Assembly (NCBI GenBank): GCA_030248225.1
Contig: JASANE010028414.1
Span: 62,001 to 126,000, forward strand
DNA length: 64,000 nucleotides
Source: Trileptium ribeirensis
Taxonomy: Eukaryota > Nematoda > Enoplea > Enoplida > Thoracostomopsidae
Direction: 5' to 3'
The notes below the pieces were generated by a model that was given only the letters and a program-made list of their open reading frames with translations, was not told where the DNA came from and did not search any database. This document shows, one piece after another, positions 11,614 to 21,829 of this stretch (positions within the stretch are counted from its first letter, which is position 1; the number at the start of each line of letters is the position of its first letter). The position numbers were made by a program, and so were the translations under genes.

Positions 11614-12548
11614 TATGAGAACCTTAGATTTTAGGTAGCTCCCTTGGGAGACCCGTTAGAGGCACTTTTATGCACGCAAGATAGAAATGTTTTGGATCCC
11701 ATTTGGGTTTTGAGAATCCTGTGAAGGTTCTTTGGGGCGGGTGGCCCCGGTTTATGATGGGATGGTTGGTACAGGACCCAATTGAGGTACAGAGCTCCAA
11801 AAATCGGGTAATTTTAGTTTGGGTTGTGGAAATGTAGGGTCTTAAAGTTTGGGAGTTCAAACGTTGGATTGGGAATCCCTAAGTATTTACTGGTTGGGAG
11901 TAGGTTGACCCGGACGAGTGTTTTTGAATCCTTATAGGTCACTAATTACGATGTTAACACCCTCTTTTTTGCCTGAACTATAAAAAATCCCCAAAATTTC
12001 CAAAATCATAAAACAACCCTTATAAGTCAAAGTTATTCCCGCGTTGTTTCAGTTTAAATATCTCCCCAAATATTCAAAAATTCCGTGAAAATTATATACA
12101 TATATAGCATAACCAATTAATCTTCCTGTGTGTCAGGATAGGTCTTGCCAGGTCCCAAAACATCATGAAAGCTCAGAAACGCACTTTTGTCATGAGGGTT
12201 TGGCACAGCACCCCGACCATCCTGACACTTGGCGCCATATACAGCATACATTGTATCACTTAGCAACAATTATGTACACTTTATTATTTACGGATGCGCA
12301 CCGGAATCCACCCTGGGGCACCTAATTAGCAAGATTTGTTAAGTCCGATTGTGATGAAACGTGAAATCTTTCCCCTTGTCCCCGGCCGATCCGACTACAC
12401 ATCCGTACCACATTCCTACATAGATCAGCTGCACAATAATAGATTATTATTATTCATTAAGCAACAACAATCCTGGGATCTATCGGACACCTCAACAGTA
12501 GAATTTTGATTCAGTTTTGGTGCGGAATCACCCCGCGCACCTCGGACT

Positions 12549-12649
12549 GGTGGAGCGTGATCACACCTTTATAACACAACAGCATAATATGGATTTTATT
12601 TGACACAGTTATGAATAATACAGAAACAAATCTCCGATCACGCTCCACC
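12549..12649. other. 14-bp inverted repeat near LTR outer end
   Basis: GGTGGAGCGTGATC (12549-12562) and its exact reverse complement (12636-12649) are separated by 73 bp. The pair is conserved at 24332-24345 / 24419-24432 and, over 11 bp, at 35605-35615 / 35689-35699. Confidence 0.75.
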
Positions 12650-12741
12650 GGTATCCGATCTCCCTTTTTCCTCCTAATTTTGAAGCCCTTTGGCCTAACT
12701 TAGAATATTTAGAATTCGGGATAAAAACTCGAGCTGTTACA

Positions 12742-13810
12742 TCTCTTAAAATTTTTTGGATTTTATAGACTCCTTACTTATGGTAGAAAGTTAAATTTGT
12801 TGAGATATGAAAAAGAAGGTGAAAATTTTGCATGATTAGTTCCATGTGATGTACAGCCCTTGATATAAATTAAGTAAAATTGGTGTGAAACTAGAAAAAT
12901 AGCCCGTTTGGGCTTAAAATTACTCTACATTTCAAAAATTTCCCCAAAAATTTCCCAAAAATTTGTTAAAATTTGATAAAACGAGGGTAGAAGGACGATC
13001 AATTTGCTTGGTTGTCACTAAAAACGCGTCCCGTCTCCCTTTATTTTCGGTAATTTTGGAAGTTTTCCCTTATGGCCTATAATATTTCATGCCTGTTTGT
13101 AAAATTCTGTGTCTTTGAAAAATATTTTTCCAAAAAAATACCATTCATTGTCACTCATGAGATCGGATATGTGGCTCCTTGCCGCACATAACATAACATT
13201 ATATAACATAACATTATATGTATATATTTGCAAATTATTACGATATTCCAGCACGTACCTCCAAAGTTCTGGACAGGATTGGTCCCATGCCCTAGGTTCA
13301 AGGTAACCCCTAGGAAAAGATCCGGCTGCCGGGGTGCCAAATCCCAGAAGTGCCCATTTATTTAATTTTGATGCCTCCATTGGATAATTCGTATCTGGGT
13401 TTTGTTTAATTTGCTCTAATCTTGGTAATAGACGTTACTACGATCAAATTATTTAGGAGCTACTTACACCAGTCGTGGTACTTAGTTGATTACTTTAGTT
13501 TGTATTGGAGTTATACTTTATTCGATCTAATTTTGGTAACACTTTTCCTATCATTAGGTCATTCATAAACGATTTGCTCCGTCCGTTTTGCTCAGTTCGA
13601 TAACTTGCATTTGTGTCTTACCATGCTTACTCTGCGCGGTCCGACTGGTTATTCGCTACCGATCATGACTTATTTATGTCAGACGTGGCTCGCCTCTTCT
13701 CGCCTTATTTGTTCTCCCTTCTTCATCAACTATTCATGTTCCCATAAGCGCTCGCATGCTTGTACTCAATTCTCTAGCGGTTGACGCGTTACTTTCCTTG
13801 TTGCGCTTGT
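12742..13810 (-). other. 3' non-coding part of the LTR element
   Basis: AT-rich stretch between the last ORF and the 3' LTR. It holds a small ACATAAC/ATTATAT repeat at 13188-13222. No coding match was seen. Confidence 0.6.
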
Positions 13811-15000
13811 TTACAGCGGCAGACGTCCGAGTTCGGCATCGCGCACCAGCTGTCTAACCCACTCTCGTAAGTTGCGCCGACAGTAATTAGAAACCATCGG
13901 TTCCTCGAATTGTGGGCGGTCTTGCCATTCCATGTGCGGTTCATTCCGTTCCCAGGCGTCCGCGGAGTTAAAAGCGACTGGCCAGTTCGGGAAATATACA
14001 TTGTGGAATGCGTCGTGTTGCTGCCTATGGTTGGCGACAATTCGCTTAAATTCGGCCGTCCAAGACATTGCGTCTTGGGTGGTCGCGGCCCATTGGGGTA
14101 TCGGTGGTGCGACAATCACGGGTGCTCGTGCTGGTACTCGCCTAGATAGCATCCCCAGGTGGCGTTTGATCTTCTTGAAGGCTGCATTAGGGTTGGTCGC
14201 GTGGAGCTGCTCAGTGGCGCCTTCCGATAAATGTATTGATAGCCTCCATGCAGGATAACGCATTTGGTGAGCGGCGTCAGGACAGCGCTGGCGAATTGGA
14301 TCATGCGGATCAGTGTGGTGCCAGGCCATGCACAGACTAGCCACTTGTTATCGTTGACAATCTCCAGCAATGGCAACGTAAGTGCGTCACTCACGATAAT
14401 GACGTGCGGCCAGTGGGCGTATCCAGAGCTGAGGTATTCCCGTACTTCCTCCAGAAGCCGGCCCATGACGTTGTGGCAGTGTCTGGGTTGCTCGTCTTGC
14501 CGCAGTTGCTGGATCGTGCTTCCGACGCCACAGAAGGTGTCGGTCTTTACCTCCAGGAGCGGTCGACTGCCGGTGAGATGTAAGATCCGCGCGTAGCTAG
14601 GGATGGTGAACTTATAGAGCAGTATCGGTCGCATAATGTGCTCAATCAAGGGTTTGAGCCGAGCGCTTGTGATGTTGTCGACCAGTTCGTCTTTTAGTGC
14701 CAGTGCTCTTGCCTTTATTTGTTGCGGCGTGCCTATCATATCCATCAGTTCCTTAGCCGCTTCCATCAGGCCAAACACGAAAAGCACCCTTACCTGATAA
14801 TGTTGTTCGACGGTTGGAGCTGTGACACCGTCATGATGGAAAGGTGCCGGAGCTTCTTGCATGTTAGACAGCTCTGGCCACTCGGTGCCGTGCGATAGGA
14901 ATGGAACGTAGAGCTTCGTCAGGTCGACGTAGTACGTTGGAATGCTGGGCAGGCGGTACGTAGTGGCTCCGGGCGGGGCATATGGCAAAATTGTTGACAA
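13811..15000 (-). pseudogene. SGNH-hydrolase-like ORF, copy B
   Basis: The main frame (15000 to about 14230, starting at an ATG) and the following frame (14250-13811) join at a single frameshift near 14230-14245, just after the word HGGYQY. About residues 120-130 there is HIMRPILLYKF, and about 180-260 an alpha/beta pattern: RLLEEV, then HVIIVSDA where SGNH enzymes carry the block I GDS, then KWLVCAWPG, then CVILHGGYQY where block III (GxND) would lie, and in the next frame PVIVAPPIPQW, resembling the strand after block III. It is clearly related to copy A, so the two are a tandem duplication. The block I serine is not evident, so catalysis is doubtful. The SGNH call is inferred from fold pattern and from the better preserved relative at 36.3-37.2 kb. 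It could instead be an unknown Rossmann-like domain. It sits 3' of integrase, where other elements carry env or an accessory gene. Confidence 0.6.
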
Positions 15001-15501
15001 CCGTCGACCTGGACCGCCTTCGGACCGTCTGGTGTCGTTGTCATTGCGTTGCCGAACGATATGGTCTAATTGGCTGTCACTGCGTCACCGAACGCTGTTA
15101 TCGTCCTTTTTGTCATCACCGCGTTGCTGAACGCTGTTTTCCATCTGCAATAATATAACCTTTATAGGTTGTCATCCCTTTTCACAACAGTCGGTTTGCG
15201 CTACGCATACTAGTGCAACTAAATACACTGGTTTGCGTAATTTCTAACTCTACTCTTGATTTTCTTGCCCGCAGACGGAATTCTCTAAGAACTAGGGGGT
15301 TGCGTTTTCTACTGCTCCAGGGTGTTCTATGCCCCTCACTAGTCACCTGCTTGCTTTTGCTGGAGGTACTCACGTTCGAACGAGTTCCTTAATAAGTTTT
15401 ATTCTTTTCGTCGCCCCTCAGTTGTTCGCCGAGGCGAAAGAGTCCAGTGCAACGAACCTAGTGGCCTACCCAGTTGACCAGCTCCATATAATAAGCGGGC
15501 G
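15001..15501. other. Spacer between the two SGNH-like ORFs
   Basis: About 500 bp without a convincing frame. 15020-15140 carries three imperfect repeats of a GCGTTGCCGAACG-type word. Nothing else was recognised. Confidence 0.5.
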
Positions 15502-16628
15502 TCACCACCGGTTCGGTCCACGTTGGCGATCCTCACCCCAGTTGAACGGTCCGACCGTATCCCAGACTTCGGGTGTCGCTAATGGGGCCGACCATGGGGC
15601 CGTGACGACGTTTCGGAGCGCTTGATGATCCTCGGTAAGGCGCAATTTCCTAGAGCGCAGTTTAGCAGCCCACGCCTCACCCGTGTAGTTGAGCGCGTTC
15701 CAGTATGGTGGCGGCGGGGCAACGAAAACAACCGCTCCTTCCCGAAGGCGCCGTTCGAGCACGTCTAGCCGTCGTTTGACCCGCTTCATGAATGCGCTAT
15801 GCGAATAGACGGTATTGTCATCACGCCGCAATTTGTTGTATCCGCCTATAATGATGACGCAGTCCGTTTGCGGCGTGACGAACGCGTTGGCCCATTGTAT
15901 TAAGTCGGCCATTTCCATGCGGGGCCACGCGAAAACCAACCAATGTTGTTGGTCGGCGATGTTGAGTAGCGGCAACGCTTGTTCGTCGCCCACAATTACG
16001 ACCTGGGGCCATCGCACAAGACCGTCCTGGTTGTAGGCCCTGATCTCCTCCAATAGACGACCCGTCACGTTGTGGAACGTGCGGTTGCAGCAGCAGTCAA
16101 TGTGGGTTGCGCCGGTTCCCCAAAAATCGTCGAACGAGGCGTTGAACAGGAGCTGGTTGCCGGTGGCCTCCAACTCCTCCGCACATTCGATATGCTGAAT
16201 TTAACCAATAAAATCGGTCGCATGATGTGCGGGTAATAGGATTTCAGCATGCAGCGCCTCTTTAGCGGTAACCGTCGATGTAACGCTATGCTGTGGAGCT
16301 GCAGCTCAGTTGGACTGATGTCCGCTTCGGCCAGTTCCTTCACGGCGTTGTCGAAGCCCAGTAGAACCAGCACGCCGAGGTGAAAGTGTTCGGACGCGCT
16401 GGATAGGCACCGCCCGTTATGTTCGAATGTGTCGACCGTTGTTGTCTCATTGGCAAGCATTGGCCGTCGAGTTCTCATGGAGGCGAAGATTTCTACGCGC
16501 GGCCCAGGTTGAACTTGATAATGGGGCACCGTTGGATAGACGCCGCCGCCGCAAACCATCGGCACGTGCTGCGCGCCCTTTGCCAACATTGGCATCCGAA
16601 CGTCGTCGGTGCTGTAGCTTCGTCGCAC
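15502..16628 (-). pseudogene. SGNH-hydrolase-like ORF, copy A
   Basis: Two overlapping frames, 16628-16195 (starting at ATG) and 16173-15502, together cover one protein with a frameshift near 16175-16200. The first frame ends in HIMRPILLVKFSIS, and the second holds TGRLLEEI, QVVIVGDEQALPLL (block I-like GDE), HWLVFAWP, CVIIIGGYNKL (block III-like GGxN) and VVFVAPPPP. These line up one by one with copy B. In classical SGNH enzymes block I is GDS(L); here the serine position is E, so either the domain is inactive or the catalytic residue has moved. The C-terminal block V (DxxH) is not obvious. The role is unknown; a retroelement-encoded esterase-like or nucleic-acid-binding accessory protein is conceivable. 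Confidence 0.6.
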
Positions 16629-16772
16629 CTATAATGTGTATACTGGGAATAAGTTTGAGCGTAGAGATAATCTTATTTCCCTGTGAATATATTCCTAACC
16701 CCTCTTGAATTCCCCCTTTTTGTTAGATAGTCTTGTTTACTTATGTTGAGGTACTTGCGAGTATGGTTATGA

Positions 16773-17411
16773 TTAGTCTACCCGTAGGTCTGGATCGTCC
16801 GAGTCAGACTCTTCATAAGGTGGTGGTCGAGGTGTTCGTTGTCGCCAAGCTGCAGGGTGTAGTTCCTGACTAGAGGGATATCGTGGGAATGAGGTCGGTA
16901 GCTGAGTCCCACCTGGCGAGCGTCTTCCCATCAAGGGTTGTCGTGGGATTAGTATTGGTGCACTGGTCATGAAGGTGGTGACAGTGGTGGATTGCACGCA
17001 TGTAGTGGAGGCTAGCCTAGTTGAGGTTCCTGCAGTTTCAGTAGCGGTCGTCCCTGGCTCCTGGAAGGTTACGCGTCTATGTCTGCGTAGGGCGTCTCCT
17101 ACCTCTTCGTCTGATGCTGCGCCGTATGGCCTAAAGACCCGATCCCTGGCCTGGCGATGTAGCAGGTGTCTGGCTGGGACCGTTGCATGAGTAGTGCTAA
17201 GGCGTGTTATTTCAGAGGGGGTAGTGGCAGTGGTAGTGGGGTGTACCAGTTCAGTGATGGTTATCGTGGATGGTCCTGGCTGGTCAGTAGTACCAAACTG
17301 GATGGTTGAACCTCCTAGTACTAAGACGGTTTGTTTCCGTTGAGTGGTTCGTCCGACAAGCGCTTTTCCTCGTTCTTCTGGCGATGCTGGTGTGCGGGGA
17401 GAGGTACCCAA
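16773..17411 (-). CDS. Ser/Thr/Pro-rich ORF of the LTR element
   Basis: A 212-codon open frame rich in T, S, P and R, predicted disordered, with no recognised domain. Near the C-terminus it has RPPPYEESDSDD, which contains a PPxY motif followed by an acidic run. PPxY is a WW-domain ligand and a known late-domain type in retroviral Gag, but a single match in a proline-rich protein is weak evidence. It lies between the post-integrase ORF and SGNH copy A, and is either a separate ORF or a frameshifted continuation of the ORF upstream. Confidence 0.45.
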   Translation of the reverse strand: MGTSPRTPASPEERGKALVGRTTQRKQTVLVLGGSTIQFGTTDQPGPSTITITELVHPTTTATTPSEITRLSTTHATVPARHLLHRQARDRVFRPYGAASDEEVGDALRRHRRVTFQEPGTTATETAGTSTRLASTTCVQSTTVTTFMTSAPILIPRQPLMGRRSPGGTQLPTSFPRYPSSQELHPAAWRQRTPRPPPYEESDSDDPDLRVD

Positions 17412-17529
17412 GGTTACAGCGTGGACAATTCCTCTTCGGGGTGCTGATGGTTCGTTGCTTGATTCCGCAAGTGTAAATTCGCTTAGTGAGTCGGAGGTCC
17501 CCGGTTGCGTAGTAGGTGTTCTAGAACTA

Positions 17530-18528
17530 TTAAGATACTATAGAAGATGTTTTTTGTCCTGTTCGACCGTGTCGCTCCGCTGAAGAGGGTTCCTGCGATG
17601 TCTGGCTAGTTAACTCGTCGTCTGCTTCGGCTGCTCTCACCTCCGCCGTGGTACCTTCGCCCGATGTTGACAGATAGCTGGACATCGGTGATACTGGCGG
17701 GGGTTGGGTGAAGGTCGCCTCGCGAAAAACATATTGATGGGGAGACATTGGTCTGTCGGCAGCTGCTGGTGGGGCGCTATAGGGACGCATTGTCGTATAG
17801 TCTCCTACAGTTTGAGTTGACATCTCGGTCGGTACTCGCAGCCGTGATGCCATAATGTGTTCAGCTGGTCGCGATTGTAATAATGGGTGGTCCTGAGCAG
17901 CGAGCATAATTGCGTAGCGCAAATCCCCTGAGCTGTATAGTCCGGGTACGACAATTCCTCCTGAAGCTCCGCGTGGCGTGGTAGATAGCGTGATATCTGC
18001 TGGGTAGAAATGTTGTCCTTCCAGTATTCCAACGCCTACGGTCGGTACGCCCAATGGAACTTCCTCGCTGGTAGCTACTATTCTTTCCATCATGGTTACT
18101 GACACGGTGTGTCGTCCATATTCTACCTGCGTGTCTTGACTACCAGGTTCTGGTATGTACGAGAAAGCCTCTTGACTGGTAACCTGTTCATGTGATATTG
18201 GTGGCCAAGATAGTTCTATTTCTCTATCTGGATCAGTCAGAGGAATCCGATTCCTGACCGTCCTTGGATTCTGCGGTTCATATTCGTCCGTCCGATACTC
18301 GACGTGTTCCATTGCCGCTTGCTCTGCCTCAATCTCAGCGTATGTCCGGCGATATACGTTAGGGTCATTGGGGTCACCCATTTCTACTCTCTCGGTATCA
18401 GAGCTATCACTGGCTGCTGTTCTTACTGCGCGTACTGCTACTTCATCTACGGGTTCTATTTCAGTAACGAAATCCCTATCAGCGATAATTCGTTGGGTTG
18501 GTTCATTCAAGCCCCTTTCTAATACCAA
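17530..18528 (-). CDS. Post-integrase ORF, function unknown
   Basis: A 332-codon open frame that overlaps the end of integrase by about 10 bases in another frame. Its first codon is not ATG; the frame is open upstream across the integrase end, so it is probably reached by a frameshift (mutational or programmed) or begins at an internal ATG such as the one opening MGDPNDPN. The protein is acidic, and P, S and T rich, with a central stretch (GVPTVGVGILEGQHFYPADI) that looks more ordered. I recognise no domain. It is long and uninterrupted in an otherwise decayed element. Confidence 0.5.
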   Translation of the reverse strand: MVLERGLNEPTQRIIADRDFVTEIEPVDEVAVRAVRTAASDSSDTERVEMGDPNDPNVYRRTYAEIEAEQAAMEHVEYRTDEYEPQNPRTVRNRIPLTDPDREIELSWPPISHEQVTSQEAFSYIPEPGSQDTQVEYGRHTVSVTMMERIVATSEEVPLGVPTVGVGILEGQHFYPADITLSTTPRGASGGIVVPGLYSSGDLRYAIMLAAQDHPLLQSRPAEHIMASRLRVPTEMSTQTVGDYTTMRPYSAPPAAADRPMSPHQYVFREATFTQPPPVSPMSSYLSTSGEGTTAEVRAAEADDELTSQTSQEPSSAERHGRTGQKTSSIVS

Positions 18529-19436
18529 GCGTGCACTTGACCTATCCAGTCTCCTACGTTTGGTACTTGATCTAATGCCCTAAAACATGGCTTTGTCCTA
18601 TTAATGTGCACGACATGTGCCATACCTTCCGGATTAGAATGCATTCTTACGCGCATGCATGGCGGGGTGATCTCTAGTATTTCGTAAGGTCCACACCAAC
18701 GAGGTGTAAGTTTTCTAGATGTTCCTGGAGTGGTGTCGTGCCTACAAACCCAAACTAATTCACCTGTTTGATAGCGTGGTTCCCGAGCTCTCCTATAGTA
18801 CCTTAGCCGGTTTACTTCATGGGCGGCTCTCATTGATTGGTATGCGCGTTCCCTAATGGAAGCCATCCAGCGCTGCGCGTTGGCCTGATATGAGTGAGCT
18901 CCAGTGTACCCAGTGGCTGCACCATGCGTGTCGTATTCTCCGGGAAGCCTAGGGTAGAACCCATGCATGAGCAAAAATGGTGGGTATTTCGTCGCTGTAT
19001 GTACTGAGGAATTATAGGCCATTATGCAAAAGGGTAATGATACATCCCAGGAGTGGTGGTCATCTTGTGGTACACTTACTCGTAGTAAGTACAATAATGT
19101 CCTAATAAATCTTTCGATCTCACCATTTGCCTGAGGGTGGTAAGCTAAACTAATGTGCCGAAATATCTGCATTTCTTGACACAGGTTTTCAAACATATGT
19201 GCGGTGAAAGCACCTCCTCTGTCAGAATATAGCTCCCTGGTAGCTCCGTACTTGTTGACTACCTCATATAAGAATATGTGTGCGGCTGTGTGTGCATCCT
19301 GGTGCCTTATTGCCACTGCTATTACGAATTTTGTGAATTGATCAATGAATGCAATAACATAGCGGTTACCCGCTTGCGACCGAACTTGAATATCGAGTAT
19401 GTCTACGAATACACGATACATGGGTTGATTTGCCAA
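18519..19436 (-). pseudogene. Ty3-type integrase core and C-terminal domain
   Basis: A DDE integrase. Counting from the first Met, the catalytic acids are D12 (VFVDIL), D72 (YSDRGG) and E108 (NGEIERF), giving the canonical D,D(35)E spacing. The words YHPQANGEIERF and FLLMHGFYPRLP are typical of Ty3/gypsy integrases. The C-terminal part has LTPRWCGPYEIL, a GPF/Y-like module. The N-terminal HHCC zinc finger is in another frame just upstream (19440-19600), so a frameshift separates finger and core. Its role would be inserting the element's cDNA into the host chromosome. The core itself is intact. Confidence 0.9.
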
Positions 19437-19956
19437 CGGTGGTTATCCGAGCAATCGGGTCCTTTGCGGATTGGCATAGAGTGCATCGCCTGATCCATTG
19501 CTGTGCGTGTTCCGACATACCTTTACAGTAGCAAAATTGTTTTAATTTTGCTAGTAGTCGATCGCGGCCAGGATGTCCTCCATACAAGGTGTTATGTTAA
19601 TATTTGAGGACTTGCTGTACTAACGTGATTGGGACGCACAATTTGTAATTTATGTCGCCTGGTTGTAGCGGGTGCATATATAATATTTTCGTGTCTTGGG
19701 CTTGGTCGAAGTAATGAGCTCGCATTTCTATTCTTAGTGCGCCCAATTCGGCCTTAGGCCGTGTTTTGTTGTATAGATACCACCAAATTGGACCGAATTC
19801 TGGGCCATTTCTTTGGATGTACGGCAAGAGCCGTACTAGATTAAAATCTGGGAGGTCTGAAAAGAATGGTAAATATATGTTTTCGTGGGTGTCTTGTGCG
19901 TCCTCGATCCTGACGGTTGGTAATATTTCAGTTTCGTAATGCATCATTAATTTCAT
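19437..19956 (-). pseudogene. Integrase N-terminal region with HHCC zinc finger
   Basis: Two frames. From 19956 an ORF of 119 codons ends at a TAA (19597) where the protein should continue (LKY-stop-HNTLYGGHP). From there GGHPGRDRLLAKL and RCTLCQSAK give the second His and the two Cys of the H-H-C-C integrase finger, with the first His in the HNT just after the stop. The following frame ends by frameshift before the catalytic core. The stretch 19956-19650 corresponds to the linker between RNase H and integrase in Ty3 Pol. Confidence 0.7.
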
Positions 19957-19974
19957 GAGTCTGTCGAATTCCTG

Positions 19975-20335
19975 CTAAGTCGGTAGTGTGGTTGCTCTTA
20001 GTCCTGCAATTTCTGACTCGGGTCGGTGTGGTCTCTTAAATCCTCGAGCCTGAGGTCCGACTCCAGCACCCGAGATAGTTGTGGTACGTGCTGACATTAC
20101 TGGTGTTTCTCCTGGATCCATCCTGATTGGGATCGCGCTCAGCGTGTCTGCTCGCTGTGTTAGCGTTGCTGTGGGTACTGTAGTTATCTGCGTGTCGGGA
20201 ACTAGTTGCGATGGGATTGCTTCGGGGTTTGGCTGCCCTGGGGGAGCTATCGGGCTTCCTATTACAGCTGTTGTCGCCCCCGTTGCGAGCGGTGTCACGG
20301 TGCGTACGGGATACGGCAGGTGCTATTGATCCCAT
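19975..20335 (-). other. Low-complexity linker after RNase H
   Basis: Open in two frames on the - strand and rich in T, P, A and R. It may be a disordered Pol linker. No domain was recognised, and the choice of frame cannot be settled from sequence alone. Confidence 0.35.
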
Positions 20336-21015
20336 ATTGCGCAGGTTGTTGGAAGGCGAGGTCCAGTGGGTCGTCCTCGGCCCATCATAAGGACTTCGTA
20401 AGTATCTCCCAGTCCCTCAACTACAGATGGGTCGTATCTAGGATCGCGTGATAGAGCATCTGCATTGCCATTTTCCTTACTTGGTCTATATAATATCTCG
20501 AATGCCCCAAACTCGAGTAATAGCTCGCTTCGCCATTGAGATAAGCGTGAATTTCTGGGTGGTTTATCAAATAGGGGTTTAAGTGGTTTGTGGTCGGTTT
20601 CAACGTGAAATTCGTGCCTTACTAGGTAATGCATGAAATGTAGTGCAGCCCACCTTATAGCGAGAGCTTCAGTTTCTATTGCGGGGTACCTGCGTTGATA
20701 ATCAAGGAGGGCCTTGCTGGCGTATGCAATGGGTTTAATTCCTTGTTTAGTTTTCTGGGATAACACTGCACCCATAGCATATCCCGAAGCGTCCGTTTGC
20801 AGGATAAACGGCTGCGTAAAATCGGGGTGGATTAGGACTGGTTCATCTAGCAATGCTTGTTTCAATTTCTTGAAAGCTTCCTCGCACCTAGGGGTCCATT
20901 TGAATTCTGTGTCCTTACGTTTTAGTTCATTTAATGGTTCGCAGATATCCGAGTAATTTTGAATGAATTTATGGTAGTACCTTACAAGCCCTAAGAAACT
21001 TTGGAGCTGTTTCAA
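20323..21015 (-). pseudogene. Ty3-type RNase H with RT connection
   Basis: A 230-codon frame that starts in the RT thumb/connection (LQSFLGLVRYYHKFIQNYS, residues 4-22) and runs through Ty3-type RNase H: LQTDASGYAMGAVLSQ (first catalytic Asp), ETEALAIRWA (Glu), VETDHKPL (Asp) and the end word NADALSR. It follows the RT in the same Pol reading sense. It would degrade the RNA strand of the RNA:DNA hybrid during reverse transcription. The frame is uninterrupted, but its neighbours are broken. Confidence 0.9.
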
Positions 21016-21818
21016 CGGTTCCGGACGTTTGAATTCTTCTATGGCTATTGCCTTTTCTGGGTCTGCTTTGACACCTTCGGTACTAATTATATGTCCTAAA
21101 TACTTGAGGCTGCCTTGTCAGAAGTGACACTTTGAGGGTTTGAGTTTTAAATTCGCTTTGCGGAAACGATCGAAAACACGAATCAAGTCTGCCAGATGGA
21201 CCTCGAATGACGGTCAGAAAACTAAGATGTCGTCGATGTATATCAGACATTTTTCCCACTCAAGTCCCTTCAAAATCATTGACATGCAACGTTGGAAGGC
21301 TCCGGGGGACGAATTTAGCCCGAACGGTAGGACGTTATACTCATACTGTCCATGTGCCGTCACGAAAGAGGTCTTATCCTTGGTTTCAGGATCTAATTCT
21401 AATTGCCAAAATCCTTTATTTAGGTCCAAACTGGACATTAGCTTCGTGTTCCTGAGGCACCCTAGTATATCATCTATGCGTGGCAGTGGATATGCATCTT
21501 GTTCTGCAACTGTGTTGACCTTCCGGAAATCTACACAGAGTCGAAGAGAGCCGTCGCTTTTCGTTACATACACTATTGGGGACCCACAAGGTGAACTCGA
21601 TGGGGCTATTAGGCCTGCGTCTTGCATGCTGTTTAGTTCTTCTCTAAGTGGTTCGCGTAAAGTTGCGCCAGCCTATATGGTGCTTGTTTGATTGGCTTTA
21701 CATCCCATGTTTCTATGCGATGTCTGTGTTCGGTGTATCGTCCTGGTCAAAATCAAGGGTGCTGAATACGTCTGCATTTTCAGCAATTGCGGTTTTCAGT
21801 TGTTTTAATTCGAAGGGA
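21016..21818 (-). pseudogene. Ty3-type reverse transcriptase, truncated at the 5' end
   Basis: The open part (21627-21214) holds LRLCVDFRKVN, SLDLNKGFWQL (first catalytic Asp), PFGLNSSPGAFQ and IYIDDILVF (catalytic YIDD). Two in-frame TGA stops follow, one immediately after DDILVF and one at KCHF-stop-Q about 30 codons on, before YLGHII resumes. Upstream of 21627 the expected N-terminal words (HRIETWDVKPIKQAPYR) survive with frameshifts up to about 21815, where the coding sequence stops abruptly at the LTR. Everything 5' of this point (protease, Gag, PBS) is missing. Confidence 0.9.
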
Positions 21819-21829
21819 CCCCATAAGTG

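Larger units (their letters stand above)
10049..12741 (-). repeat. 3' LTR (2.69 kb)
   Basis: Nearly identical by eye over its whole length to 21830-24524. On the element's strand it starts TGTAACAGC, a common LTR start, at 12741 and ends at a CA near 10049. Just before the start, on the - strand, lies a short purine run (AAGAGA) that may be the end of a polypurine tract. The LTR carries a TATA box at 10996-11003, a nested inverted repeat at 11563-11613, a hairpin at 11449-11468 and a 14-bp inverted repeat at 12549-12562 / 12636-12649. Confidence 0.85.

Noticed and set aside
15329..15625. + strand ORFs across 13.9-17.6 kb
   Set aside because: Antisense shadows of the GC-rich - strand ORFs of the Ty3-like element.
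21100..21215. Two in-frame TGA codons in the Ty3-like RT as possible recoding or selenocysteine
   Set aside because: Neighbouring frames also carry frameshifts and a TAA, so ordinary decay explains them; no selenocysteine signal was identified.
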